The notes beneath the pieces were generated by a model. It made no database searches. It worked only from the letters and a program-made list of their open reading frames with translations, and was not told the DNA's origin. From Schistosoma haematobium (lineage: Eukaryota > Platyhelminthes > Trematoda > Strigeidida > Schistosomatidae), in the NCBI RefSeq assembly GCF_000699445.3, contig NC_067195.1, forward strand, positions 58,937,591-59,001,590: a stretch of DNA of 64,000 bases, written 5' to 3'. A program made the position numbers and the translations under genes. Shown one piece after another: positions 45,567-58,023 of this stretch (positions are counted from its first letter, which is position 1; every line of letters begins with the position of its first letter).

Positions 45567-45689
45567 AGTTTTTAAAATAAATAATAAGTGAAAATTCATC
45601 ATTTAAGGTGTTTTTTTCCTATTTTGTTTCTTTTCACTTTTCGACTCATTCTTTACTTGTAAATTTAACCGAAAACTAACGCAAACTTA

Positions 45690-46345
45690 CTTAATTACAT
45701 ACTTACGCCTGTTACTCCCAATGAAACATAGGCCGTTGACCAGCATTCACCATCTCACTCTGTTCTGGGCCTTCCTTCCTAATTCGATCCAATTTTTGTT
45801 CATTCTTCTCGTGTCTGTATCCATTTTTCGACGTAATGTGTTCTTTGGTCTTCCTCTCCTCCTTTGGCATTCACGATTCCGTATGGGGGCTTGCCTTGTG
45901 ACGCAGTTCGGTGCTTTTCTGAATTTGTATCCTATCCACTTCCATCGCTTCTTCCTGATTTCTTCCTCCTCCGGGATCTGGTTTCTTCTCGCCCACAATA
46001 AGGTGTTGCCGATAGTGTCTGGTCAACGGATCCGAAGTATTTTGCGTAGACAACTGTTAATAAACACTTATATCTTCTGGATGATGGCTTCTGTAGTTCT
46101 CCAGATTTCCGCCCCAGTAGACAGTAGAACTGTCTTGATATTTGTATTGAAAATCCTGACCTTGGTGTTGGTTGACAGTTGTTTTAAGTTTCAGATGTTC
46201 TCCAGTTGTAGATATGCTACTCTTGCTTTTTCGATCCACGCTTTCACATCTGCATCAGATCCACCCTGTTCATCAATGATGTTGCCCAGATATGTAGAGG
46301 TTTTTACATCTTCCAAATCTTCTCCGTTAAACTGACTTCAAAGGA
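45690..46345 (-). mobile_element. RTE-like family B 3' half, reverse
   Basis: Minus-strand copy covering the region after the RT catalytic motif to the 3' end (TACTTACGCCTGTTACTCCC at the left). Frames such as GRPKNTLRRKMDTDTRRMNK and the LKLKTTVNQHQGQ segment match the family but are broken. The 204-codon plus-strand ORF here is only the complement. Its 5' end lies about 25 bp from a long TA repeat. Confidence 0.75.
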
Positions 46346-46366
46346 AATATATAGATACTTTTACAC

Positions 46367-46369
<3 letters not shown>

Positions 46370-46412
<43 letters not shown>
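46370..46412. repeat. (TA)n microsatellite
   Basis: About 21 TA units without interruption. Confidence 0.95.
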
Positions 46413-46418
<6 letters not shown>

Positions 46419-47210
46419 ATGTAAACACAAAGAATTGTAAATCACAACTGTTCACCAAAATAACACAGTCGGATAATTTAAAATAAACAAATAATTCCTA
46501 TATGTATTTTACATGTTAATTTATCTACTTATATTAGCACAATAAGTAACACATTATTTTCTTTAATAAATTTGTCAAAGAAATATTAACTAAACTCTAA
46601 ATAACAAAAACCATTAATCATGTAACATGTTACTATAGTTGTAAACTAGTAATTGATCGGATAAAATAATAAAAACTTTTTTATTCAAATAAAAGAAAAC
46701 ATTTAAAGTAAATTTGTAAACAATTCGATAGTAACTTTAACTTCATCATGAAGTATTACTGTTTACTTTTTGTTTTCTTCTGTTTTGTTTTGTTTTAAAT
46801 CTATGAAAGAATACAAAAATATCATACCGATTTATCCTTGTGAACATTTAAAACGATGTTAAAAAACATAATTGTTTCATTGTAAATACCAATAAATGAT
46901 TCGTTTATTTTTGTTTTTTGATTTTTTATCTCTTGTACATTGTTCCATGTTTTCATTCTTATACCTTGGTGGTTTCTTTCAAATGTATATCCGAGTTTGT
47001 TTTTTTGTTTTGTTTTGTAAAAAGTATCTTAACTGTTAAAAGATAAGTGTTTTGGTTAAAATCATGTAGATGTCAAAACTGGTGATTTATTTCATATTAT
47101 TTTATGATAAGAATAAATGATATACATTTTAGGCATATTTTGTTAAGTATGTTTCTTAAATGTATTTTTGTGAATAGTATATTTTAAAATTTTATCAAAT
47201 TTAAATGTAC
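46413..47210. other. AT-rich spacer
   Basis: Nothing recognised. Confidence 0.4.
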
Positions 47211-47618
47211 GAAATTGCGCGACCATCTTCCATTGTACTGAAGTAGACACCTGCTTCTACCCAACACGGATTAGCTCCACTGGTCACGGCTTCCCACCAG
47301 AACTCCAAGAATTTTCTCACCAAGCTAGTCACTAGTGAGCACATGGTAATTATCAGTATAGTGGTTGTGGACATTATTAAGTTTTTGACTGAGATCATGA
47401 ACCGAGTGATGTTAGACCACCACTGAAAACCTGGAAGCACTGGGCGGCCGTTTCGTCCTTGGCAGTGCACATCCACGATCCCGCCCGCGGGATTCCAACC
47501 CAAGGCCTTCAGTCTCGCGCGCGAACGCCTAACCTACTGGACCACTGAGCCGGCATCCAATGGTGTTAATGTCTAACCCCAATCAATCCACGAAATTGGG
47601 CGACCATCTTCCATTGTA
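47211..47618 (-). repeat. Sm-alpha-like SINE, just over one unit in tandem
   Basis: The word CGACCATCTTCCATTGTAC occurs near 47219 and again near 47600, so the copy wraps past one unit. tRNA-like head with TAACCTACTGGACCACTGAG (reversed) and good B box. A deletion has removed the CTGAGGA core and half of helix II, so the ribozyme is dead. Confidence 0.85.
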
Positions 47619-48189
47619 CGATTATATTGTTACTCTTATAAGAAGTTTATGATTTTAAAATACTTTGGTAAAGTGTAGCTATGGTAAACTATGTATTGCA
47701 TTATTGTTAATTTCGAAGCGTTTGCGAATGACAGATATGATCAGATAACGTTTTGTTGGACTTCTTTCTAAAGTCTGATAAGTTGATAAGATATGTGTAC
47801 ATGATGTTCAATGTATTTTCCTTTATTTTCACATATTTAGACTTATTTTGATAATGTTATTTATATTTGTCGTATTATGCTATAATTCATAAAGTGTATC
47901 ATATATTGAAGTAACATTTATTGATTTTTATTCTTCTGAAAGACATTTAATGTTTTAACACTATCGCCAGATCACATTTTTATCTAAAGTATTGAATGGT
48001 ATCATCTGTATGGGAATTGTTTCGTGCATATGATTTTGTATTTATTCCTAGAAATACGCTTTGTTTTATAGTGTATTTAGCTGACATTACATTTGTTGAA
48101 ATTCATTCATGATTCACACTTGGCATGACTTGTTACTAAAACTGCTCGAGTGTATTTGTTTCGGTTCCTTATGAAGTCATGTAAAAGCA

Positions 48190-48312
48190 CTTCTGAAAAG
48201 TTCCACGCTAGGACGTAAAAACTATCCACTACTTTTCAGTTTTTAGTGGTTACGTAATTTGAATCAGTCGATGATGTAAACCCCGAAATTCAACAATATC
48301 CACAAACCTAGA
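48190..48312 (+). repeat. Old Sm-alpha-like SINE fragment
   Basis: TTCCACGCTAGGACGTAAAA and AACAATATCCACAAACC correspond to ribozyme helix II and the 3' end, strongly diverged. Confidence 0.5.
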
Positions 48313-48679
48313 TATTAATAGTACGACATTATTATAATAAATATAGTTGGATGGTATATACTTACATGAAGAATTTCAGTAGTTATATAGATTCATTATT
48401 TGATTAAGAACAACTTAATAACTGTAACTATTTTAAAATGATCTATTAACATAATGTATAAATGATATTAATGTAAATAGAAATTAAAACTCACAGGCTA
48501 CAAAGCTCATTCATTTAATGAAGTCTGATTGTATCATATGCAGGGAACAAAATAAACTGATCACTGATAACATGGATTCATAGTCTAAGAGGCGGAAGGT
48601 GAGTTCATTGAAAAACGCTGGTTCAATCATATATATATGAATAAGCCATATGTGTACACGAATAAATAATAATAACAAT

Positions 48680-49026
48680 CTCCAAAAAACCCCTTCTGAT
48701 ACACTAGTGACTGGATTCAAGATATATATCCTGGAGGTCTAGTGAGAAGCAGTGACCAGTAGATTTCAACTGGGTCAGTTATGAAATAGTAACTCACTGA
48801 TGACAGTGGCGGGTGTATCACTTAATTTCGTGGATTCGTTGAAGTTAGACATTAACACCGTTGGATGGTGGCTCGGCGGTTTGGGTTTGAAACTCGGGAG
48901 GCAAGGTCGTGCATGTCCACTAATGAGTAGCCCCACAATAGGACGGAACGACCGTCTAGTGCTTCCAGGTTTTCCATGTTGGTCTAGCTTTAATTGACTC
49001 ATAATCTCAACTATTGAAATTAACAC
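48680..49026 (+). repeat. Sm-alpha-like SINE
   Basis: From CCAAAAAACCCCTTCTGATA (end of a preceding unit) through a whole unit. Part of the tRNA-like head is deleted (ATGGTGGCTCGGCGG). Ribozyme core changed (AATGAGTAG; GGAA). Confidence 0.8.
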
Positions 49027-50404
49027 AGTTGCAGTTGATTACTTTCTTTTTTAAAAATCATACAAATCACTGGATAAAAGCAAATCATTTTTGATACAGA
49101 ATTGTTCAGGTTTGTTTGTTTGTTTATTCTTTTTCTTTGTTCCCATTATTGAAAAACTGATGATATTTCTTAATTTTTTATTATTAATAAATCAATATTA
49201 TGGGTCAACAATATGAAGTTTTCTAGAATTTAGATTATTCATTATAATAATGATAATAATTATAATCTATTTATTTATTCCATATATAATTATGAATGTT
49301 AAACATAAATTAGTCGTCAACAATTCTGTAATAACTAATTGATTGTTTGTTTGTTCATTTATTTATTGATTTATTGATTTGTATTTATGATTATACAAAG
49401 CAAATGTCAACAATAGGGGAGTAGAATAATAATAATAATAATGATAATAATAATAAAACATTGTAAAACTAAGTGAATAATTATTTATATAATAGAGCAA
49501 AAATTTTAAAGCAATAATCAGGAAATTCCTTAATTATCCTATTGATTTTCAATAATAATAATGATAATAATGATAATGATAATGACAAAAGTTATATCAG
49601 TGTGATAATGATTAGAAAGTCTTTTTGTTATTTAAATACCTATGAAGTTATGTAACATTTTGATTCTTGCATGAGATTATTTCTATGACAGTAAATTGGA
49701 ATCTTTTCACCATTATTGTATAAATATTGTTAATAAGGATGTAAGTAGTCTTACAATATAAGATATTGGCGACAGAAACATATAGTAGTAAATTATTTAC
49801 GGAAATGTTAATCAAAGTGGTTCATGTTGGTCTCAACAACATTTGATATTTTTATTTTGTTAGGATGGATACAAAATACTAGGCTTGCAAATTGTCAACT
49901 TCACCTATTCTGTCTTATGCCCGCAAAACTTGTACTGCCAATCTTCAGTATAACCGATCACTGTCAGTAGGTACAAAAATTTGTACGAAGATTTAAATCC
50001 ATTTCAGAGAAGCTATATCATACATGGTAAGATAATTAATAAAGACAATCAATCAATGTAATATAATATTTTTAAAACAACTTATATATACTAGGAGTTA
50101 GTAGCATGTGGTATGTACTAACTGATACTCTTATGGACGTTCATACCCACTGTACTGTGGGTACAAGTCAGAGTTATTCAAATAGCTAGAGCTATACTAT
50201 TGGTCGCTGCATTCCGTTTAGCATTCGGAAGAGTATTAACGTATCGTACTGTCATGCGTACAAGACATTTATGTGTTTTCGCTATGTAACTCTTGTTTGT
50301 CTGTAGGAAAAATTTTGAAGCTTTTTAATAAGAAAATGTTAGTGTTTTTATCTGCATTCATCAAACTACAGAAAATAATATAATCCTTATTCGAATTTAA
50401 ATTG
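49027..50404. other. AT-rich spacer with trinucleotide runs
   Basis: AATAAT and GATAAT runs near 49425-49460 and 49550-49590. The segment 50100-50290 is less AT-rich and might be an old LTR, but I found no ends. Confidence 0.35.
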
Positions 50405-50540
50405 CAGAGTTGTGGACACTGTTGAGTTTTGACTGAAATCACGAATTGATCAGTGTTATATCACCGTTGAAAACCAAGACGCATTGGACGGCCGTTTTGT
50501 CCTGGTACAGGACTCTTCATCAGTGCGCATGCACGACCAC
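50405..50540 (-). repeat. Sm-alpha-like SINE 3' part, head-to-head pair
   Basis: Reverse copy to the ribozyme (core altered: ATGAAGA, AAAA). Joined to a forward tRNA-like part. Confidence 0.75.
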
Positions 50541-50612
50541 CGTTGGATGGCGGCCCAGTGGTCTAGAGATTAAGCTTTTGTGCACGAGACCGAAGGTTCT
50601 AGGTTTGCTATA
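50541..50612 (+). repeat. Sm-alpha-like SINE tRNA-like head, head-to-head pair
   Basis: CCGTTGGATGGCGGCCCAGT and GGTCTAGAGATTAAG, ending at TCTAGGTTTG where the B box starts. Only the head is present. Confidence 0.7.
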
Positions 50613-51059
50613 ATCTCTCTTTTCTTACGGTTATGACCCAGCTATTCCTATTGCTTAGTATTCTCGGACACCGATTCACTCGACAAGTCCCCAAATCAAA
50701 ACACGGTTGAACAGGAAGAGATTATATTCCAAATAACAAGGTTAGATGGAAGTAAGAAGCAAGTCAGAAGCACAATAGAGAAAACGTCAGTATATTTATA
50801 GTTTTTACATAAGAAGATTCCAGAGTATTCTCCAACTATCGACTAGTGCTGATTGGATAAGAATTAGCCAATAATAATAGTGTGAACACAATTTGAAACC
50901 TCATCACTCCGGATGATAAGCTAATATTACCAGGGTAGGTTTAACGTGAGAACAAACTGTTTCTTAATACATAAAGGGGGTTTGAATTTTCGTATGACTA
51001 AGGCTTCAATAAACTTTAGTATACGCCCTTTTACACTTTTGTACAACACCACGAAAACC
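50613..51059. other. Spacer
   Basis: Slightly less AT-rich than the surroundings; nothing recognised. Confidence 0.35.
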
Positions 51060-51074
51060 GAGTCAAGATCAATC

Positions 51075-51390
51075 TCATGACTTTGGTGGAGTTTTGTTCT
51101 CTGAGCTGGATGGATCCGGAAATACCAACACGTCATAGAGGACCAAAAGATGAAGCTACAAAGCACACTCGCTTCACATCATTTGGAAATCTTGACAAGA
51201 GCCATCGAGATATCATGCAAACGACACAAAGAACAAAGAAGAAACACTTTAAAGAAAAAACTAATCATGATCTCAAGACCACCCATGGAAGAAAGCACAA
51301 ACAACAACACAAACAAACCATCCAGCTCATAGAACAAAAGTCCATCAAAATCATCCGCCTGAGCTACAAATCTTCTCCATCAATCTTATG
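51075..51390. repeat. Foldback repeat R4, longest copy
   Basis: Left end TTTGGTGGAGTTTTGTTCTC with GAGCTGGATGG; right end CCATCCAGCTCATAGAACAA then GTCCATCAAAATCATCCGCC. The inverted ends enclose about 230 bp rich in AAAGAA and ACAACA. A 104-codon Lys/His-rich ORF spans it; probably not a gene. Confidence 0.55.
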
Positions 51391-51734
51391 ACCTATACGA
51401 ATATTCGTCAAGATTAGAACGAATAGTTTGACAGAAATCTTATGATCTGTTTCAATTAAGTGTTTAGCAATAGAGGATGGTGGGTGTTTGTTCTACTATT
51501 ATTCAGTCGTTTGATTCTATTTGTTTCTACAGCCATTTAGGTATATGTTCACACACCCCAATATTGAGATCACGATTACACCTCCCCATGTGTGTGTGTG
51601 ACCATACACACATTTAAATCGGTAAACATAGTAAGATGTGACGTAATCATTTTCTTATCTTTTAGGTTTTCGATGAAGCATGAACCTTGTTGTTTCCTGG
51701 ATAATGACCTTCGCGGTAAAATATGTCTTGTTAA

Positions 51735-52290
51735 TGACTGACTTAAGCATTGCCAAAGCAAGGACCGCATTCATATAACTGAAGAACATATGGAACTCAA
51801 AACAACTTTCAACCAATATTAAAGTCAGAATCTTCAATACCAACGTCAAGACAGTTCTACTATACGGAGTTGGAATGTGGTGAACTATTACAACCATCAT
51901 CAGGAAGGTACAAGCATTTATAAATAGTTGTCTACGCAAAATACTCAACATCCATTGGACAGATACCATCAACAACAACCTTCTCTGGGAGAGAACAAAC
52001 CAGCCTCCAGCTGAAGAAGAAATTAGGAAAAAACTATGGAAATGCATTGGACATACACTGCGCAAATAATCAAACTGCATCACGAGGCAAGCCCTAACTC
52101 AGAATCCTGAAGGGAAGTGGAAAAGTGGAATGTCAAACAACACATTACTTTGGGAAATAGAAGCAGATATGAAAATGATGAATAGGAACTGGAAAGGACT
52201 GAAAAGGACTGCCCAGGACAGTGTTGGATGGAGAGTGCCGGTGGGTGGCCTATGCTCCTCTGAGAGGAGTAACAGGCGTAAGTAAGTAAT
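51735..52290 (+). mobile_element. RTE-like family B, 5'-truncated copy
   Basis: Best of the family-B tails: ACTGAAGAACATATGGAACT, AACGTCAAGACAGTTCTACT, CTGCATCACGAGGCAAGCCC, and the end GAGTAACAGGCGTAAGTAAG. Broken by several shifts (for example CGCAAATAATC). The minus-strand ORFs are complements only. Confidence 0.8.
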
Positions 52291-53431
52291 ATTCGGTTGA
52301 AGATTATCTTACTTAAACTAAACCAATATGTTTTAGTTTTTGTACACATTCATCAATATTTAACTTGTGTTTATTGAATACATAAATGTCAATATATTAT
52401 TGCTTTTTCGTAGGAACATTTTTTGTTGTTTCTTATTTTTGTGAAAAAGAAAATGCTTTAACTGAAACCGTATTTACCACAGGATATTTCTCTTTCGGTA
52501 CTATATCATTGAAATTTATGATAATAAACATTGTTTAGTATTACATTATCGGATTTTATCAGTTAATTCATTGAACTCTTTGGTCTAACCTAAAAACTCT
52601 ATGTTATTTCAGTTGAATATATTACACCGTGTGTTTTTGACTAACAAACTAATTCTTTGCTAAATTATTTGTTGTTGTAATGTAAAAATGATATTTTCGA
52701 ACAAATTTTGGACTAAATATTATTGAAAACATAACGACAAGAATTAGAAATACTTGAAAAGTTATTCGCTTCCACTTTAAAACTCAACATGTGTCATTTT
52801 TAACTCATTTAGGTGGTTGAACTAGAAACTTCCACACCGTTGAAGCGATAGAGATTCGACGTTCAATTTAGTTTCCAAGTTCTAAATTTCTGAGTTCAGT
52901 TTCGTCTTGATTACTTTCCATCGTTTACAATGAACAAATATCTAGAAATAGTTAAACCTATTTGACTTTAGTCTTATTGTAGATTTACAAATTAAATCAT
53001 ATAAGAGAGTGAGATTCCAACATTGATCTGGTTGGATACATAATAATGTTAGAGACGTTCTTTGGTGTAGTAGATTCTCAGCATCAGTTTTGCATTATTG
53101 TAACAAATTTTTATGTGACGTAAATTCGAATTGTAATTATTCATATATTATATATGTGGAAATTTTTTTTAATAGTCAACATTATTCACTAATTTTCACT
53201 AATAAACGCTTAGTGTTGTTTTACGTGTTACAACTATGTTCTCATCCATCAGTTATTGAAGACATAAAATCCAGAATATTCGTTTATTGTTTTTTCTGTA
53301 AAGTTAGAAAAGAAGGCGAAGATATCAACAAATATAGTGTTTAGGTTTAATATTTCTAGTATTTAACATCGTGATAGGTTGTAAACATTTCATATGACCG
53401 CGTGAGTACACACAATTCATAAATATTCTCA
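52291..53431. other. AT-rich spacer
   Basis: An 84-codon ORF (53090-53344) has no recognisable feature. Nothing else seen. Confidence 0.4.
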
Positions 53432-53766
53432 GTTTGTGGTTGTGGAGATTGTTGAGTTTTATTAAAATCATGAACCGATCAATTTTAGACCACCATTGGG
53501 AACCTGGGAGCATCGGACAGTTGTCCTATCCTAGTATGGGGCCCCTCAGAAGTTCGTATCCACGGTCCTACTCGCAAGGCTCGAACCCAGGAACTCCGAT
53601 CGTATGCGCGAAATCTTAAACTCCTGACCATTGAGCTGGTATCCAACAGTGTCAATGCTTAACGTCAATCAATCCACGACGTTGCGTGACCATCTTCGAT
53701 GGATAACTTCTGCACAATTAATAGGACTGAACTCCACTAATCACTGCTTCTCACTAAAACTTTGAA
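53432..53766 (-). repeat. Sm-alpha-like SINE
   Basis: Reverse, nearly full unit (GTTGTGGAGATTGTTGAGTT to AATCACTGCTTCTCAC). Ribozyme core heavily changed. Confidence 0.8.
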
Positions 53767-54782
53767 ATACAATTTTGTTTGAGCAAGTCTAAAACAAACA
53801 GCTTGATGGAAATATTTGTTCAGTTAAAAAATAAAAGACCCAAGAGTTTGAGCAGATTGCTATGTTAAATGACGTACGATGCTTAGAGATCAATTGAATG
53901 CTCATACCATCTACCGTAATTGGCAGAGATTGCTAACGTTTCGCGGTTTGAATGTTTTTTTAATTAGTGTTTACCTTTAGGTAATAAAAAGAGAATTTAT
54001 AATTGTTTACATTAACTTCATTGTCACATTCAAATAAAAATGAAACTTTCTACTAAGTGATTGAACAAAAATGTCAAAACAGTATTAATATAATATCAAT
54101 CGAAATAAAATGTTTCAATAAATAACAAAACAAAAGAAAACATTTCAGAACAACCAACAGTTATTCACTGTAGCCTGTCGTAACAGTATGAAATGTTGGT
54201 TTAATGGTTATTGTTAACTGATTACGAACGGCATGCTGTGAGAAATTATGAATGGTTACCATGTCATATTTCACGTAATTATGAATATACGTGTAGATGT
54301 ATGTATGTATGTATGTATACTTATGTGTTTTAACTGAACCAAAATAATGTCCGAAATTTTATAAAGCACTGAACTAAGAGCCATTAGCTTTTAACAGTCG
54401 TTGTAATGGATCACCTAACCTTTTGATATAGCAAATTAATGCTAATTTAAATACACAGTTCTGTTGTATATTCTGGGTCCTCATTTATGTGAAAGAATCA
54501 TAGAAAGGAGTAGAATGCCGTACTTTATTATCAATTTGAAGACTTCAATTTCGCGAATGTATTACATGATAGTAACTTCATTTGTGATCCATCCTACGCT
54601 ATAAATACAACTTGTGTACATCATTAATGTTAGATAACTGTGCATCATGCTATTGTAAAACACATACAAATAAATTAACTAAACGCATAAAATGGAATAT
54701 ACATGCATTATATAAGTGATTTACTCTAATTTTGAAAGAGGAATGATTATTCTCACTCAATCATTCATGTTTTGTTGATGAT
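53767..54782. other. AT-rich spacer
   Basis: ATGT tetranucleotide run at 54297-54317; otherwise nothing. Confidence 0.4.
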
Positions 54783-54986
54783 GTGACAGTCCGACTGCCA
54801 GATGGTTTCATGGTTCTTCTGGACAGCAACATCAACGGCTACTCGAGTCAAGTGAACTTGAAAAAAGCCTGTTTATCTTTCATAGACTCTTTACCCACAA
54901 AAAAACATCAAGGGATGTCTAACAAATCTATAACCTATCTTAAAATCATTTCTACACCGGAAAGTGAGCCATCTTACGAATGGTGA
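54783..54986 (+). CDS. Candidate exon or small ORF (67 codons)
   Basis: GC content is clearly above the surroundings. After an acceptor-like GATGTGACAG it reads VRLPDGFMVLLDSNINGYSS, QVNLKKACLSFIDSLPTKKH and ends PESEPSYEW-stop. It could be a terminal exon of a plus-strand gene or an old coding fragment. No family recognised. Confidence 0.35.
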   Translation: MTVRLPDGFMVLLDSNINGYSSQVNLKKACLSFIDSLPTKKHQGMSNKSITYLKIISTPESEPSYEW

Positions 54987-55655
54987 AAATCACTTTACAA
55001 GTAGCTAATTAAATTTTGAGACTTCTCGGAATTCATGCAGTACAATCGCCAACATTGCATTTTATTATCGATTTGTACAACACTGAAAGAAAACTGGTGA
55101 AATAACTAGAAAGCTCACTTCTACTTGAAGTGATTACTGAAGTATACAAATTATGCCGGAAATCCCTCAAGACAGTTTAAGATAATTGTAATATTGATGT
55201 AATTTGTTCATAATTACAAGCGTTCTGATTGGAATTTCCATTCGTTAACATCACTAGAATACTTTTGAGTTTTGTATGGTCGTAATGATTGTATATATGG
55301 TAGCTTTAATTTTGATCTTAAAATCTTATTTCGTTCATTGTATACGTTACTATATTATATTTAGGTAACATTTAGGAAAAATGTAACACAACCGCATATG
55401 TGGTTGTTTCACCTGCTTCGGTCTGGGCACCCTGGCAGTATTGCAGCCCACACGCAAATGAGGAACTCTCTATATTTATGGAAACTACTTTTCTCGCTTC
55501 GAATAACAATCGAATGATTCAAATGATTATTATTACTATTATTATTATTATTTACCACATTATTCACCCTCTTTTATACTTATACAGCGGCTCGTCTTTG
55601 GTGGAAATTCGACTGCATCTAAACGTTCTCGAGTCACTGTCCGGTTGAAAATTGT

Positions 55656-56880
55656 ATGTTACCACTGAATATGAGTACTGAAGCAGTTTTTCTGAAACCA
55701 CGTGCACCATTCAAAGTGGCTGCCTTCAACGTTCGCACACTTATGCAGGTTGGACAACAGATAGGGCTGGCTATATCTTTGGAAAGTCTTAATATCGATG
55801 TCTGCTGTCCATCCGCGACCCGTATTCAAGACTGGTGAAGTACTAAAAATTCGCTCTTCATCTGTCGCTTCGAAAAGCTTGTTTTACGTGCGCTTATCCG
55901 GGGACCCTGTGGCATCTTCGTCTGGTCTTGCTGGCGTTGGTGTCGCACTAAGCGCTAGAGCTGAGACAGCACTAATCGATTGGATCCCCATTAACAGCCG
56001 GTTATGTGCTGTTAGATTAGAGAGTTCCATCAAAGCGAGAAGAAATCGGCGTGAGAAACGATGTCTTTTCGTCATCTCCGCCTATGCTCCGACAGATTGC
56101 AGCCCGGATGCAACCAAGGATGAGTTTTATCACCAGTTATCTGTTCTTATCCAGAAAGTGCGTTCGACAGATATTGTAGTACTAGCCGGAGACTTGAATG
56201 CTCAGGTCGGGCGTCTAGGCACAGAAGAGAGTCGTTTAGGTGGCCGATGGGGACTTGTTAGTCGTAGGTCAGATAACGGGGACCGTCTACTGCAACTGTG
56301 CACAGACCACAACCTGTTTCTGGCTAGCACTAACTTTCTGCACAGTCATCGCCGATGTGCCACCTGGCGTCCTCCCTCTGCATCTCAAGTCTGGACTCAG
56401 ATTGATCAAATTGCGATCAGCTACCGCTGGCGTGGTTGTGTACAAGACTGCCGCTCGTTTTGGAGTAACTATCTGGACTCTGACCATGCCTTGGTCTGCG
56501 CCAATCTTACCTTACTTTTCAGTGGACAACGAAGTGACCGCCATCAACGGATTGATATTAGCAAGTTGGTTGCAACTTCTGTTGCAAGTAAGTATCGAAC
56601 CGAGCTAGTTTCTAGGCTAGCTACCATTCCACCGAAAAGTATGGATGAGCATTGGTTGCAGCTACATGACGCCATGAAAATGACTAGTAAAGTCACTTGT
56701 GGTTTCGTGAAACGTCCCGCTTATAAGCACTGGGTTTCTTCAGGCTCCTTACAACACATCGAAGCCCATCAGTCTACTCCGGGTGACCGTGAGTTTGACC
56801 ACAAACGAAGGATGTTACGTAATGAAATTGAGAAAAGCTTGCGTAAGGACCGAGAAGCCTGGTGGTCGGGGGCGTGCTAA
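55656..56880 (+). pseudogene. RTE-like ORF: endonuclease part
   Basis: Starts KVAAFNVRTLMQVGQQ in one frame. The catalytic Glu of the SETRIQD motif is Ala (SATRIQD, codon 55815-55817). A stop and shift at about 55835 move to the next frame, which holds YVRLSGDPVASSSGLAGVGV, VISAYAPTDCSPD, VVLAGDLNAQVGRLG, WTQIDQIAISYRW and SDHALVCANL. The apurinic-type endonuclease would nick target DNA, but loss of the Glu and the frameshift make this copy inactive. A second shift near 56866, in a run of G, leads into the RT frame. Confidence 0.85.
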
Positions 56881-57910
56881 TGATCTGGAAGCAGCAGCTG
56901 TATCTGGTAGTTACCGTAAGCTCTTCCAACTCATCCGAACCACTGGCAGAAAGAAGTCTGGTGTGAGCGAAACAATCTGCGAGGATGATGGGATGCCAAT
57001 CACTAACATTCATCGACGTCTTGGACGGTGGGCAGAGTTTTTCGAAGAGCGGTTCAACTGGCCTGCTGCTCCGGCAACATTGGTCAGACTGTCCTGCACT
57101 CCATGGCCGGTGACGACTGATCCACCAAATGAGGCGGAAGTCCGCAAGGAACTCCAACTTTTGAAGCGCTACAAATCACCTGGCCCAGATGACTTACCTC
57201 CGGCTCTTTTTAAAGATGGTGGTGACTTTCTGACTAAGGAACTGACGACGTTGTTTACAAAGGTCTGGGAGTTAGAGAGTGTACCAACGTCATGGAATGA
57301 GTCGATAGTTGTCACTATCTTTAAAAAGGGTTCACGTCGTTCCTGTAACAACTATTGGGGGATAAGTCTACCTCCGATTGCGTCCAAGCTATTGGCTTCC
57401 GTCATACTTCGTAGGTTGTTCAAAACCCAAGAAAGATTGACTCGCGAGGAGCAGGCTGGGTTTCGTTCTGGTCGAGGATGTATTGATCATATCTTCACCC
57501 TCCGCCAAATGTTAGAACACTGTCATACTTATCAAAGGCCAACAATCGTAGTGTTTCTTGACATCAGGGCTGCCTTCGATTCGTTGGACAGGACTGTTCT
57601 CTGGGATTGTCTATTGAAGAAGGGTGTGCCTGAGAAGTTTATTAACATCCTAAAAGCCCTATATAAAAACACCTCAGGCAGAGTGAGGGCATACAACCAC
57701 CTCTCTCCATTGTTCCATTCGAGCAGTGGGGTTAGACAGGGTTGCCCAATCTCACCATTCCTCTTCAACTTTGCCATCGATGACATTCTGGAAACAGCTC
57801 TGATGAATGTAAGTAATGGTGGTGTGGATCTGTTGCCTGGAGAAAGACTTCTCGACCTTGAGTATACGGATGATATTGTCTTACTGTGCGATAATGCCCA
57901 AGGCATGTAA
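56783..57910 (+). pseudogene. RTE-like ORF: reverse transcriptase part
   Basis: True homology starts about 56870 (RANDLEAAAVSGSYRKLFQL). RT motifs: KSPGPDDLPPALFK, IVVTIFKKGSRRSCNNYWGI, EEQAGFRSGRGCIDHIFTLR, VVFLDIRAAFDSLDR, SSGVRQGCPISPFLFNFAID and the catalytic LEYTDDIVLL, where Thr replaces the usual Ala of YADD (57866-57868). A TAA at 57908-57910 interrupts; the frame then continues SALNQLAISVRRYGM to a TGA near 58032. Confidence 0.85.
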
Positions 57911-58023
57911 TCCGCACTTAATCAGTTGGCAATCAGTGTCCGTAGGTATGGTATGTGCTTTGCACCTTCGAAGTGCAAAGTACTTCTACAAGACTGGCAG
58001 GATTCTAATCCTGCACTCACCCT

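Noticed and set aside
45721..46335. 204-codon plus-strand ORF
   Set aside because: It is the complement of the RTE-like copy that reads on the minus strand; the minus-strand frames carry the family similarity.
51655..52083. 142-codon minus-strand ORF
   Set aside because: Antisense shadow of the plus-strand RTE-like family B copy.
55400..55648. 82-codon ORF with a run of isoleucines
   Set aside because: It is 5' UTR of the RTE-like element plus an ATT repeat.
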